Shown here: positions 1-8,814 of the stretch, one piece after another
Numbering within the stretch: the first letter of the stretch is position 1
Layout: each line of letters opens with the position of its first letter
From: Cytophagaceae bacterium
GTDB lineage: Bacteria > Bacteroidota > Bacteroidia > Cytophagales > Cytophagaceae
Assembly (NCBI GenBank): GCA_025455005.1
Contig: JALONH010000001.1
Coordinates: 186,001-250,000 of the forward strand
Direction: 5' to 3'
Length of the DNA stretch: 64,000 nucleotides
Translations under genes and position numbers: made by a program
Notes under the pieces: generated by a model
Seen by the model: only the letters and a program-made list of their open reading frames with translations
Told to the model about the DNA's origin: nothing
The model's database searches: none

Positions 1-1
1 C

Positions 2-223
2 ATGGCAAAAGCTAAAGCTTCCGCTAAGAAACCTGCAGCTAAGAAAGTTGCAAAGAAAGCTGTTAAGAAAGCTGCTAAAAAAGTAGCTAAGAAAGCAGCA
101 GTAAAAAAAGTAGCTAAAAAAGCGACTAAAAAAGTAGCTAAAAAAGCAGTTAAAAAAGCTGCTAAAAAAGCGACTAAAAAAGTAGCTAAGAAAGTTGCTA
201 AAAAAGCGGCTAAGAAAGCATAA
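2..223 (+). CDS. Histone H1-like Lys/Ala-rich DNA-binding protein
   Basis: A 73-residue protein made almost only of Lys, Ala and Val/Thr in repeats of the type KKVAKKA and KKAAKKATKK, resembling the C-terminal tail of histone H1 and the bacterial Hc1/Hc2-like proteins. Such proteins bind DNA through charge and are thought to compact the nucleoid; this is family knowledge, not shown here. The DNA itself is a series of near-identical short repeats (aaagtagctaagaaagc-like units), so the number of repeats may vary between strains. The ATG is the second base of the window, so a longer N-terminus upstream cannot be excluded, although the MAKAKASAKK start is typical. A strong terminator follows 25 bp after the stop. 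Confidence 0.75.
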   Translation: MAKAKASAKKPAAKKVAKKAVKKAAKKVAKKAAVKKVAKKATKKVAKKAVKKAAKKATKKVAKKVAKKAAKKA

Positions 224-247
224 TTGATTTCTTAGAAAAAACAAAAA

Positions 248-277
248 CCCCGAAGTATAGTGCTTCGGGGTTTTTTT
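248..277 (+). terminator. Rho-independent terminator of the H1-like gene
   Basis: Perfect 8-bp stem CCCCGAAG/CTTCGGGG with a 7-base loop, preceded by an A run and followed by seven T. It separates the H1-like gene from the prenyltransferase operon and also argues against an ATG at 260 being the start of the next gene, because that codon lies inside the hairpin. Confidence 0.9.
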
Positions 278-325
278 ATACCTAAAATAGTAGAAAACCT
301 TCTTAATCCCCCATTATCTCGGAAC

Positions 326-1186
326 ATGAAAGCAATTTTGGCACATATGAGATTTCCCTTTTCCTTTTTTCTAATGCCCATGTATAGTTGGGCACTTTAT
401 TTAGTTAGGGATTGGGATTACAATCGATTTGATGCAACGTTCCTTTTTTTGATCTTACACCTTTTAGTTTATCCTTCGAGTAATGCATTTAATAGTTCAC
501 AAGATAAAGATTTGGGAAGTATCGGTGGATTGAAAAATCCTCCACCTGTACCGGCATCATTGACTACGATTACATGGATAATAGATATTACGGCTATTTT
601 GCTTTCTTATATTTTCCTTTCCGCATTCGTTGCCATCGGAATATTTGGCTACATTCTAGCCTCCAGAGCATATAGTCACCGCTCCATTCGTTGGAAGAAA
701 AATCCTATTTCCGGGTTTTTAACCGTATTTATTTTTCAAGGTGCGTATATTGTGGCACTCGTAGTTTATTCTTTAGTTCCCAATGTTCATGACTTGTCTA
801 TCGATATTTGGATACCCATTTTGGCAGCTTCCTTTTTAATCGGAGCTATTTATCCGCTCACTCAAATATACCAATTCGAGTCAGACAAAGCAGACGGTGT
901 CACTACCTTGTCCATGCGCTTAGGTTATAAGGGAACGTTTATTTGGACTATTCTTTGTTTTACCATCGCCTCTCTTGCCATTGCGTATAGTGGAATATCG
1001 AATGGAAAAACAATGGATGTGATGGTATTCCAACTTTTTGGGCTTCCTGTGGTTATATACTTTATATACTGGATGCGATTGGTATGGATAGATACTATAC
1101 ATGCTTCCTTTCATCATACTATGCGCTTTAATCTTATCGCATCGTTTTGTTTAAACAGTTGCTTTCTTTATTTAGCTTTCGTCTAA
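326..1186 (+). CDS. UbiA-family prenyltransferase
   Basis: Integral membrane protein of 286 residues with about eight hydrophobic segments. The two Asp-rich motifs of UbiA enzymes are visible: NSSQDKD at residues 56-62 followed by IGGLKNPPPVP, and YQFESDKADG at 182-191; these bind the Mg-diphosphate of the isoprenoid donor. UbiA enzymes attach a prenyl chain to an aromatic acceptor. The start at 326 (MKAILAHMRFP) is preferred over an in-frame ATG at 260 that lies in the upstream terminator. The polyketide synthase starts 5 bp after the stop, so the acceptor is probably the product of that enzyme (inference). The first motif has the N-x3-D-x-D form rather than the usual NDxxDxxxD, as I recall for Bacteroidota relatives beside type III synthases. 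Confidence 0.85.
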   Translation: MKAILAHMRFPFSFFLMPMYSWALYLVRDWDYNRFDATFLFLILHLLVYPSSNAFNSSQDKDLGSIGGLKNPPPVPASLTTITWIIDITAILLSYIFLSAFVAIGIFGYILASRAYSHRSIRWKKNPISGFLTVFIFQGAYIVALVVYSLVPNVHDLSIDIWIPILAASFLIGAIYPLTQIYQFESDKADGVTTLSMRLGYKGTFIWTILCFTIASLAIAYSGISNGKTMDVMVFQLFGLPVVIYFIYWMRLVWIDTIHASFHHTMRFNLIASFCLNSCFLYLAFV

Positions 1187-1191
1187 AATAA

Positions 1192-2202
1192 ATGCCTGCT
1201 CATATTAATCATATTGCATCCGTTTTACCTCCCTATTCTTACAGTCAAGAGGCCATTCGGAATTATTTATTAAAACACAGCAAAAAAGCATTTCCTATAC
1301 AAATGTTGTTCAATGAAAGTATCATTCAACAACGGTATTCTGTTTTATCCGATTTGTACTTGCCGGAACCCATAGGCTTGTACACTTTAGAAGCTCGGAT
1401 GGCTATATATAAAAAGGAAGCACCAGCATTAGCTATTCAAGCCATTCAAAAATTACCAATCGACCTTGCTGATATTACGCACATCATTACGGTTTCTTGT
1501 ACCGGATTATACGCACCGGGATTGGATATTGATATTCAACAACAACTGCAACTTGCTCCCGGTATACAACGACACGCCATAAACTATATGGGTTGTTATG
1601 CCAGTTTTCATGGACTACGATTGGCCCATTTAATACTAAATGAGCAACCTCAAGCAAAGGTGGTACTCGTGAGTGTAGAGTTGTGTTCTCTCCATTTGCA
1701 GCACAACACGGATGTAGAGTCTTTAGCAGCCTATACCTTATTCGGTGATGGTGCAGCTGCTGTATTATTAAGCGCTACACCGATAGGACCTGTTATTCAA
1801 AACTACCATTCCTATTTACTACCGGATACTGCCTCCTTAATGCAATGGAACGTTACATCTACTGCATTTGAGATGGTCTTGCATAAATCCATACCACATC
1901 ATATTACTACTCATTTACCGGAAGTATTAAAAGACGCATATGAAAAAGGAATACAACCACCGGATACGTTTGTAGTTCATCCCGGCGGAAAAGAAATTTT
2001 AAATGCCTTTGCTCAAGCCATTCCGGAAAGTCAATCGGACCTTGAGATTAGTAAAGCTATTTTAAAACGATTGGGTAATATGTCGTCGGTTACCATATTA
2101 TTTGTTTTAGAGTCTTATCAAGTTCAGGGTTGGAAAGGTTCGTATTTGGCTTGTGGCTTTGGTCCCGGACTTACCGTAGAACTCTTATCTTTACAAGCAT
2201 GA
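1192..2202 (+). CDS. Type III polyketide synthase (chalcone/stilbene synthase family)
   Basis: A 336-residue thiolase-fold protein. The Cys-His-Asn triad of type III synthases is present: Cys135 in NYMGCYASFHG, His263 in VVHPGGKEIL and Asn296 in LKRLGNMSSV; the C-terminal CGFGPGLTVE loop is also typical. The family condenses a starter acyl-CoA with malonyl-CoA units to make alkylresorcinols, alkylpyrones or similar phenolics. It lies second in an operon UbiA - synthase - methyltransferase - FAD enzyme, the last three with 4-bp ATGA start/stop overlaps. The set resembles the srsA-srsB-srsC phenolic-lipid genes of Streptomyces griseus (synthase, methyltransferase, flavoprotein hydroxylase) with a prenyltransferase added. 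The actual product cannot be read from sequence. Confidence 0.9.
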   Translation: MPAHINHIASVLPPYSYSQEAIRNYLLKHSKKAFPIQMLFNESIIQQRYSVLSDLYLPEPIGLYTLEARMAIYKKEAPALAIQAIQKLPIDLADITHIITVSCTGLYAPGLDIDIQQQLQLAPGIQRHAINYMGCYASFHGLRLAHLILNEQPQAKVVLVSVELCSLHLQHNTDVESLAAYTLFGDGAAAVLLSATPIGPVIQNYHSYLLPDTASLMQWNVTSTAFEMVLHKSIPHHITTHLPEVLKDAYEKGIQPPDTFVVHPGGKEILNAFAQAIPESQSDLEISKAILKRLGNMSSVTILFVLESYQVQGWKGSYLACGFGPGLTVELLSLQA

Positions 2203-2903
2203 AGTTGAACCACCGGAGTAGTCAAAAAGAATTGTTGGATGAACCGAATATACCTACGGCGGCCCTTCATCAAAATTTGAAAGAATTAGATACCATTAAC
2301 GCTCTTTTAGGTGGCGACAGCATCAACCAAAAAGCGTTACTGAAATTTAAATTACCTACCACTTCTAACATCACGATTCTGGATGTAGGATGTGGGAGTG
2401 GGGGAAGTTTAGTTCGTATGGCGGAGTTTGCCAGAACGAAAGGTTTTTCGTTTCGACTCATAGGCGTAGATATAACAACCGACTGTATCACCTATGCGCA
2501 GCGGCGCTGTGTTGCCTATCCGGAGATATCCTTTATTACTTGTGATTATCAAAATATAGCAGAATACTTACAGGAACCACCCGATATCATTTTTTCTTCA
2601 TTATTTACGCATCACTTATCGGATGTAGAATTAGTTTCGTTTTTGCAATGGATGGAAAAAACGGCCCGAATCGGCTACTTCATTAATGATCTACACCGAC
2701 ACGTAGTAGCGTATTATAGTATACGAGTACTTACAAAACTGTTTTCTTCTTCGTATCTTGTACAAAACGATGCCCCGATTTCTGTTTCCAGAGGTTTTCG
2801 AATAGCAGATTGGAAAACCTATATTCAAGCAGCTGCAATACCGGCTCCTACCATTAAGTGGCAATGGGCATTTCGGTGGTTGGTCTTTCGAAAAAAAATA
2901 TGA
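2199..2903 (+). CDS. SAM-dependent class I methyltransferase of the polyketide operon
   Basis: A 234-residue Rossmann-fold methyltransferase. Motif I is ILDVGCGSGG at about residues 60-69, followed by an acidic residue after beta-2 (IGVDITTDC). Start chosen at 2199 because ATG overlaps the synthase stop (ATGA), which implies translational coupling; the longer reading frame upstream lies wholly inside the synthase. It probably methylates a hydroxyl or ring carbon of the phenolic made by the synthase (inference from context; compare SrsB). No membrane segment is obvious, unlike isoprenylcysteine-type methyltransferases. Confidence 0.82.
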   Translation: MKLNHRSSQKELLDEPNIPTAALHQNLKELDTINALLGGDSINQKALLKFKLPTTSNITILDVGCGSGGSLVRMAEFARTKGFSFRLIGVDITTDCITYAQRRCVAYPEISFITCDYQNIAEYLQEPPDIIFSSLFTHHLSDVELVSFLQWMEKTARIGYFINDLHRHVVAYYSIRVLTKLFSSSYLVQNDAPISVSRGFRIADWKTYIQAAAIPAPTIKWQWAFRWLVFRKKI

Positions 2904-4030
2904 GTACTGTCCTTGTATATGATATTGTGATAGTAGGAGGAGGACTATCCGGTTTAGCTCTTTCGATTGAAATGGCACGAAAAAACTATAAGGTGGCACT
3001 TCTGGAAAAACAGTCGTATCCCTTACACCGAGTGTGTGGTGAATATATTTCACATGAGGCATGGCCTTACCTCAGGTTCTTGGGTATTCATCCGGAACAA
3101 GAATCCTTACCTGTCATACAAGAACTTATCATATCTGACACGACAGGTAAACTCTTACGACACTCCATGAAAAATAAAGGAGGAATAGGCGTAAGTCGGT
3201 ATTGGTTAGATAATCGATTGGTTGACATCGCACGATATTCCGGAGTAGACGTCATCGATCAAACCAATGTAGATCGAATTCATGCAACACCTACACAGTA
3301 TAGAATAGAAACCAATACAGGTTTTACTTATTTGGCTAAAGCAGCCGTAGCCTGTTATGGGAAACGCAGCTCTTTGGATAAATATCTAAATCGCACATGG
3401 TTCATGGAACGTAGCGATTTTATTGGTGTCAAATACCACATTCAATACGATTATCCAAAAGATCAAATACATCTTTACAATTTTGAAGACGGTTATTGTG
3501 GTATGTCGCATATTGAACAAAACAAATCGTGTTTGTGTTACCTTACCACTGCTAATACTTTAAAAAAATATGGTTCCATAGAAACCATGGAAGACGAGCA
3601 TTTATCTCAAAACCCTTGGTTGCGTAAAATATTTTTACAAGCTGATTTTTATAGGCACAAACCGTTAAGTATTTCTCAAGTTTCGTTTATTCCTAAAGAT
3701 ATTGTAACACAAGAAGTACCTATGTTAGGTGATGCAGCCGGTTTGATAACACCGCTTTGTGGAAATGGGATGAGTATAGCCCTGCAATCTGCGAAAATGA
3801 TGGCGGTACATCTAAGTTTATTTATGGAAGGAAAATATTCTCGAACCGATTGGCTAACGAAATATGAAAGAGAATGGAAATCTACCTTTGCCTTTCGATT
3901 GTGGGCAGGTAGACAGATACAACAACTTTTTGGTAAGCCATCCCGGACGAATCCTGCTATTGCTTTTTTACAAAAAACGCCTTGGTTAACAAGCGCACTC
4001 GTTCGAGCAACACACGGTAAACCTTTTTAG
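2900..4030 (+). CDS. FAD-dependent oxidoreductase (geranylgeranyl-reductase / aromatic hydroxylase-like)
   Basis: A 376-residue flavoprotein of the PHBH/geranylgeranyl reductase fold. The dinucleotide-binding motif IVGGGLSG is at residues 11-18, with an acidic end of beta-2 (ALLEKQSYP), a conserved RVCGEYISHEAW segment, and the second FAD motif GDAAGLITPLCGNGMSIAL near residue 280-300. It starts by a 4-bp ATGA overlap with the methyltransferase. In the family, members hydroxylate aromatic rings (as SrsC does on alkylresorcinols), halogenate, or reduce isoprenoid double bonds. With both a phenolic synthase and a prenyltransferase in the operon, either ring oxidation to a quinone or chain reduction is plausible; sequence alone does not decide. 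Confidence 0.85.
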   Translation: MSTVLVYDIVIVGGGLSGLALSIEMARKNYKVALLEKQSYPLHRVCGEYISHEAWPYLRFLGIHPEQESLPVIQELIISDTTGKLLRHSMKNKGGIGVSRYWLDNRLVDIARYSGVDVIDQTNVDRIHATPTQYRIETNTGFTYLAKAAVACYGKRSSLDKYLNRTWFMERSDFIGVKYHIQYDYPKDQIHLYNFEDGYCGMSHIEQNKSCLCYLTTANTLKKYGSIETMEDEHLSQNPWLRKIFLQADFYRHKPLSISQVSFIPKDIVTQEVPMLGDAAGLITPLCGNGMSIALQSAKMMAVHLSLFMEGKYSRTDWLTKYEREWKSTFAFRLWAGRQIQQLFGKPSRTNPAIAFLQKTPWLTSALVRATHGKPF

Positions 4031-4032
4031 AT

Positions 4033-4479
4033 ATGTTAACCAAAAAGGAAGTACATCAACAGGCTTTGACTTTTGTTATCGAAAAAAAAGATCAACTAAA
4101 AAAAGAGTGGGCGTCTATTCAAGAAGCGGCAAATTTAGAGACCAAAAGCAGTGCAGGGGATAAATATGAAACAGCACGTGCTATGGCTCAAATTGAGATT
4201 GACCGATTACGTCAACAAGTAGTACGTATGGAATTTTTTGAAAATTCATTACGCCAATTGTCTACGGATCCGTCGGATCGAGCATTACCCGGCGCTTTAA
4301 TATTAACTGATACATCCAGAATATATTGGAGTGTACCATTAGGGAAAATCAAGTTAGGTGACACACACTATTTTTTATTATCTGCAGATGCCCCCTTAGC
4401 AAAAGCTTTACAGGGTAGGGAAAAAGGGGATAAAGTCGAATTTTTAGGAACAACTCATACTATACTAGAAGTCCTATAG
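4033..4479 (+). CDS. GreA/GreB C-terminal-domain-like protein
   Basis: A 148-residue protein whose N-terminal half is helical and charged (SSAGDKYETARAMAQIEIDRLRQQ at about 39-62) and whose C-terminal half (ALILTDTSRIYWSVPLGKI to SADAPLAKALQGREKGDKVEF) matches the FKBP-like C-terminal domain of Gre transcription factors, including the APLAKALxGxxxGD turn. Bacteroidota homologues are often labelled 3-oxoacyl-ACP synthase in databases, a label nothing in this sequence supports. It starts 2 bp after the FAD enzyme stop, so it is probably co-transcribed with the polyketide operon. The Gre N-terminal coiled coil that enters RNA polymerase looks shortened, so anti-pausing activity is uncertain. Confidence 0.6.
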   Translation: MLTKKEVHQQALTFVIEKKDQLKKEWASIQEAANLETKSSAGDKYETARAMAQIEIDRLRQQVVRMEFFENSLRQLSTDPSDRALPGALILTDTSRIYWSVPLGKIKLGDTHYFLLSADAPLAKALQGREKGDKVEFLGTTHTILEVL

Positions 4480-4512
4480 ATAAAGTGATGTGGTACACGT
4501 GTAGGCTATAAT

Positions 4513-5652
4513 TTATTCTTCCTCTTTATTTAACAATATAGAAAGCAAGGTATAAGCACCTGTTGTTACAAATTTTTCTTTCTTAATACTTTCCGATAAC
4601 AGCACTTCTGTCCATTCGGCAGAGGATAAGCCTATATCAATTGGTATGGCTTCATATGTAGTATAGTCTTTCGTAGATTTTTTTTCTATAAAAACATAGT
4701 TTTTTCCATTTGCTTGTACAACGGCAGATGAAGGTAACGCAAGCACACGTGCTGACGTTACGATAATTTTTCCTTGTACATACATATTCGGTAATAAATT
4801 AGGATCCTCTTTAGTTAAATGACCATGGATTCGAACTGTTCGGTCATTTTGTATGGTTCGTTGAATCAAATAAACTGTGGCGGTATACGATTTGGTTTCG
4901 TCATTCATTAATTTAAATTCTATCGCTTGTCCTTCTTTTAATTTGTTTAAATCTTTTTCATAAGCGAAGAGTTCTACATGCAAATGAGAGGTATTGACAA
5001 TGTCACATAAAACATCCTGAGGAGAAACATACTTTCCAATATTAACTTCGAGTCGACTTACAAAGCCGTTTTCAGGTGAAATAATAGTTGCGGTAGAAGT
5101 GAGTTTGTCTGTTTGAATATTGGCAGCTTGAATACCTACGAGTGAGAGTCGAGCAGAAATATCTGATAATTGAGCTTGAGCGGATATATAATTCGCTTGA
5201 GCTTCTTGAAAGGCTTGTGCGGCCCCTATGTTTTGCTGGTATAAGGCTTCTTGTCGTTTGTATTCTAATTCTAGATAGGTTAGTTTACTTTTCGTTTCTA
5301 AATAACTTCTTTGAAGTACTAGAAATTCGGGATTTTCTATAACAAATAATACCTCACCTTTTTTTACTTTTTTACCCGGAAGTAAGTCTGTCTTTTTTAT
5401 ATAACCTCCTAACAAGGCACTTATGGTTATTAAATTTTGCGGGGGCACATCTAATTGACCACTTGCTTGAATACTTCCTTGAAGTGTTTTAAGTTGTACT
5501 GTATCCACTGTTATCGAAGCAGACATACGTTGAGCTTCTGTTAAAAGAATTTCATTTGCTTTAATATCTCTTGTTTCTTGTTCTTCTTTAGGAGCAGAAC
5601 AAGTAGTCAATAGAAAACCGAATATCCCTATAGTATAGATGAAGTAGTTCAT
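4513..5652 (-). CDS. RND efflux periplasmic adaptor lipoprotein (CusB/CzcB family)
   Basis: A 379-residue membrane-fusion protein. The start MNYFIYTIGIFGFLLTTC at 5652 gives a lipoprotein signal with Cys18 as the lipidated residue; an in-frame upstream ATG at 5697 lies inside the pump gene and is less likely. Domains follow the adaptor order: lipoyl half (GGYIKKTDLLPGKKVKKGEVLFVIENPEF), alpha-hairpin coiled coil, second lipoyl half (TIISPENGFVSRLEVNIGKYV), beta barrel and membrane-proximal domain. It begins 1 bp after the pump stop codon. It should link the inner-membrane pump to an outer-membrane channel, which is not encoded nearby. Confidence 0.88.
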   Translation of the reverse strand: MNYFIYTIGIFGFLLTTCSAPKEEQETRDIKANEILLTEAQRMSASITVDTVQLKTLQGSIQASGQLDVPPQNLITISALLGGYIKKTDLLPGKKVKKGEVLFVIENPEFLVLQRSYLETKSKLTYLELEYKRQEALYQQNIGAAQAFQEAQANYISAQAQLSDISARLSLVGIQAANIQTDKLTSTATIISPENGFVSRLEVNIGKYVSPQDVLCDIVNTSHLHVELFAYEKDLNKLKEGQAIEFKLMNDETKSYTATVYLIQRTIQNDRTVRIHGHLTKEDPNLLPNMYVQGKIIVTSARVLALPSSAVVQANGKNYVFIEKKSTKDYTTYEAIPIDIGLSSAEWTEVLLSESIKKEKFVTTGAYTLLSILLNKEEE

Positions 5653-5653
5653 A

Positions 5654-8600
5654 TTATTTCTTTTTATCGATAAGCGTGTATAAGATGGGTAATACAAATA
5701 ATGTGAGGAGTGTTGCCGTCACTAATCCACCCATCACAACAGATGCTAAAGGTTTTTGCACTTCCGCTCCTGCATTTTCTGATAATGCCATGGGTAGAAA
5801 TCCAAGTGAAGCCACTAATGCGGTCATTAAGACAGGACGAAGTCTTACGATACAGCCTTCGAGAACAATGCTATGTGAATCGGCATCCGGTTTCAAGGTA
5901 CGAAGTCGATTAAATTCACCCATTAACACGATTCCATTTAAGACAGCCACGCCGAACAAAGCGATAAACCCAATACCGGCTGAAATACTAAAGGGCATGT
6001 CTCGCCACCACAAAATCCATATACCACCTAATGAAGCGAGGGGTATGGCAGTGAATATTACTATACTTTGTTTTACCGAGTGGAATGTAAAGTAAAGTAA
6101 AAGTAAAATTAACCCAAGTGCTATGGGTACGGCAATTTGTAATCGTGCTTTAGCCTCTAATAAATTTTCAAATTGTCCTCCGTAGGAGATCGAATAGCCG
6201 GGTGGTAACCAGATGTTTTTATTTACTACGGCTTGAATATCCTGTACGACACTTTCTACGTCTCTCCCTCGTACGTTGAATGCCACTATCATTCGACGTT
6301 TAGTTTGGTCTCGTTGTATTTGATTGGGTCCATACTGTAGTCGTATGTCAGCGACTTGTACCAGCGGTATCAGTCCATGACCTTCCGTTGGAATATATAA
6401 ATTTTTTAAATGTTCTATATCTTTCCGAGCAGAGGAATCTAACCGAACGACTAAGTCGAACCGGCGTTCGCCTTCATATATTTTTCCCGCTATTTCACCG
6501 GCAAAAGCCGTTCGAACTAAGGTGTTAGCTTCTTCGATACTTATTCCAAAACGAGCTAGTGCCGGACGCTTATATTCTACTACTAACTGGGGTAGACCTA
6601 ATATTTTTTCTTCATACAAATCTTTAACCCCTTCAATAGAACCGGCTTGAAGTGCTATTTGATGACCTATAGAAGAAAGTTCTTCTAATTGGTCTCCATA
6701 TATTTTAATGGCTACATCTTGTTTAGCGCCCGTCATCAATTCATTAAAACGCATTTGAATGGGTTGTTGAAAACTGAATAGAACACCCGGTATATTTTTT
6801 TCCAGCTCGTCTTGCATATCATTTGCCAATGTTTCTTTAGAAAAGGCGTTCCATTGAGATTTATCTTTTAAAATAACCATTAAGTCACATGCCTCCATAG
6901 GCATAGGATCAGTAGGAATTTCTGCCGTACCAATTTTACCTATCACTTCTTTTACTTCAGGAAAGGAAGCGTGTAGCACTTGTGCTGCTTTTTTAGTAAC
7001 GGCTATTGTTTGTTCCATCGAACTACCGGGTAATAAACGAACTTCGACTGCAAAATCTCCTTCATCCAATGCAGGTATAAACTCTCCTCCCAATTGTAGG
7101 AATACCATAAACGAACCCAAACTAAAAAGAAGTACTGCTACTAAAATACTTTTTTTATACAACAGAGCTTTTTGCAAGAGCGGTTGATAGAACCGTTGAC
7201 ACCTTCCCATTATTCTATCCGAAAAATTCTTTTTGGCCGTTGTTGCATTGGTTAATAAAAGGGCACTCATCATAGGTACATAGGTTAACGATAATAGAAA
7301 TGCCCCAACAATCGCAAATATAACCGTCTGTGCCATCGGTTGAAACATCTTTCCTTCGATTCCGGTCAATGCCAAAATAGGTAGGTAGACGATTAAAATA
7401 ATCAATTCGCCGAAAGACGCTGTTTTCCGAATGCCCGATGCTGCTTGATATACAGCCGTGTTCATCGATTCGGCGGATAGTACCTGTCCTCTATAGAGTT
7501 GTAAGGCATGTAACGTGGCTTCAACTATAATAACAGCACCATCCACTATAAGTCCAAAATCAATAGCACCCAATGACATTAAATTACCTGACACACCAAA
7601 GTAGTGCATCATCGATAGGGCAAACAACATAGCGAGTGGGATAACCGAAGCAACGATAATCCCGGCACGAATATTACCTAGCAGTATGACCAATACAAAA
7701 ATGACAATTAAGGCACCTTCTACAAGATTAGATTGAACAGTATGAATCGCTTTAGAAACTAAAGAGCTTCGGTCTAAAAACACCTCTACTTCAATTCCTT
7801 CCGGCAATGTTTTTTTGATACTCGCCATTTTGGTTTTAACGGCTTCGATTACTTTGGCAGAGTTCTCCCCTTTTAACATTAATACTATAGCACCTACCAC
7901 TTCTCCTTCGTCGTTATAAGTCATGGCGCCATATCGAATAGCATGACCAAACCGAACATCACTCACATCGGATATCAATATAGGATTCCCCTGAGGGGTT
8001 TGTTTGACTACCATCGAACCGATAGATTCCAGTGAGGTAGCAAGGCCTTCGGTTCGTATCATCCATACGTTGGGTTGTTTATCGATATAGGCCCCACCGG
8101 TATTTTGATTATTACGTTCAACGGCATCAAACACTTCCCGAATCGTAACACCCATACTACGCAATCGTTCCGGTTGAATCGCAATTTCATATTGTTTTAC
8201 ATGACCACCAAAGCTAGAAACATCCGCAACTCCGGGAGTACCGAGGATTTGACGGCGTACAATCCAATCCTGTAAAGTACGTAAATCGGTAGAGCTATAT
8301 TTTCTTTCATATCCTTTTTTAGGACGAAGAATGTATTGATAAATTTCACTTAACCCGGTAGATACCGGAGCTAACTCCGGAGTGCCAATTCCGGGAGGAA
8401 TATCCTGTTGAACTTGCAGTAGTCGTTCGCTTACTTGTTGGCGTGCCCAATAGACATCTGTAGCATCTGTAAAGACGATGGTAATAACAGATAGACCAAA
8501 TCTTGAAATCGATCGAATTTCAGTTTGTCCCGGAATATTGGCCAATCGCAGTTCGATAGGAAAGGTAATGAGTCGTTCCACATCCGGAGCTGCTAAGGTA

Positions 8601-8761
8601 GGACTGTATGTAATAATTTGAACTTGATTATTTGTAATATCCGGAACAGCATCGATCGGCAGTTTGCTTAATGACCAAATACCCCAGAAGAAGAGAGCCA
8701 AGGTGCCAACAGCTACAATGATTTTATTGTGTATAGAGAAATAAATGATACGATCCAGCAT
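5654..8761 (-). CDS. Heavy-metal RND efflux pump, CzcA/CusA family
   Basis: A 1035-residue proton-driven transporter of the heavy-metal efflux (HME) branch. It starts MLDRIIYFSIHNKIIV, has the two large periplasmic loops and twelve membrane helices expected, and carries the branch signature DFGLIVDGAVIIVE at residues 401-414 in TM4, whose acidic residues carry protons. The length matches CusA and CzcA, with no C-terminal TolC-like fusion of the kind seen in some Bacteroidota pumps. The adaptor follows 1 bp downstream and a small exported protein precedes it. The metal (Cu/Ag, Zn/Co/Cd) cannot be assigned safely from the sequence. Confidence 0.93.
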   Translation of the reverse strand: MLDRIIYFSIHNKIIVAVGTLALFFWGIWSLSKLPIDAVPDITNNQVQIITYSPTLAAPDVERLITFPIELRLANIPGQTEIRSISRFGLSVITIVFTDATDVYWARQQVSERLLQVQQDIPPGIGTPELAPVSTGLSEIYQYILRPKKGYERKYSSTDLRTLQDWIVRRQILGTPGVADVSSFGGHVKQYEIAIQPERLRSMGVTIREVFDAVERNNQNTGGAYIDKQPNVWMIRTEGLATSLESIGSMVVKQTPQGNPILISDVSDVRFGHAIRYGAMTYNDEGEVVGAIVLMLKGENSAKVIEAVKTKMASIKKTLPEGIEVEVFLDRSSLVSKAIHTVQSNLVEGALIVIFVLVILLGNIRAGIIVASVIPLAMLFALSMMHYFGVSGNLMSLGAIDFGLIVDGAVIIVEATLHALQLYRGQVLSAESMNTAVYQAASGIRKTASFGELIILIVYLPILALTGIEGKMFQPMAQTVIFAIVGAFLLSLTYVPMMSALLLTNATTAKKNFSDRIMGRCQRFYQPLLQKALLYKKSILVAVLLFSLGSFMVFLQLGGEFIPALDEGDFAVEVRLLPGSSMEQTIAVTKKAAQVLHASFPEVKEVIGKIGTAEIPTDPMPMEACDLMVILKDKSQWNAFSKETLANDMQDELEKNIPGVLFSFQQPIQMRFNELMTGAKQDVAIKIYGDQLEELSSIGHQIALQAGSIEGVKDLYEEKILGLPQLVVEYKRPALARFGISIEEANTLVRTAFAGEIAGKIYEGERRFDLVVRLDSSARKDIEHLKNLYIPTEGHGLIPLVQVADIRLQYGPNQIQRDQTKRRMIVAFNVRGRDVESVVQDIQAVVNKNIWLPPGYSISYGGQFENLLEAKARLQIAVPIALGLILLLLYFTFHSVKQSIVIFTAIPLASLGGIWILWWRDMPFSISAGIGFIALFGVAVLNGIVLMGEFNRLRTLKPDADSHSIVLEGCIVRLRPVLMTALVASLGFLPMALSENAGAEVQKPLASVVMGGLVTATLLTLFVLPILYTLIDKKK

Positions 8762-8814
8762 AAGCCAGTAGAATTAATAAACCATAAGATTAAAGAAAAG
8801 AAAATAAGATATGA

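Noticed and set aside
4033-4479. 3-oxoacyl-ACP synthase
   Set aside because: Too short and lacking any thiolase-fold motif; the name is a common database label for this family without sequence support.
5676-6095. 139-codon plus-strand ORF inside the metal pump gene
   Set aside because: Antisense shadow of a well-conserved CzcA frame; no motif of its own.
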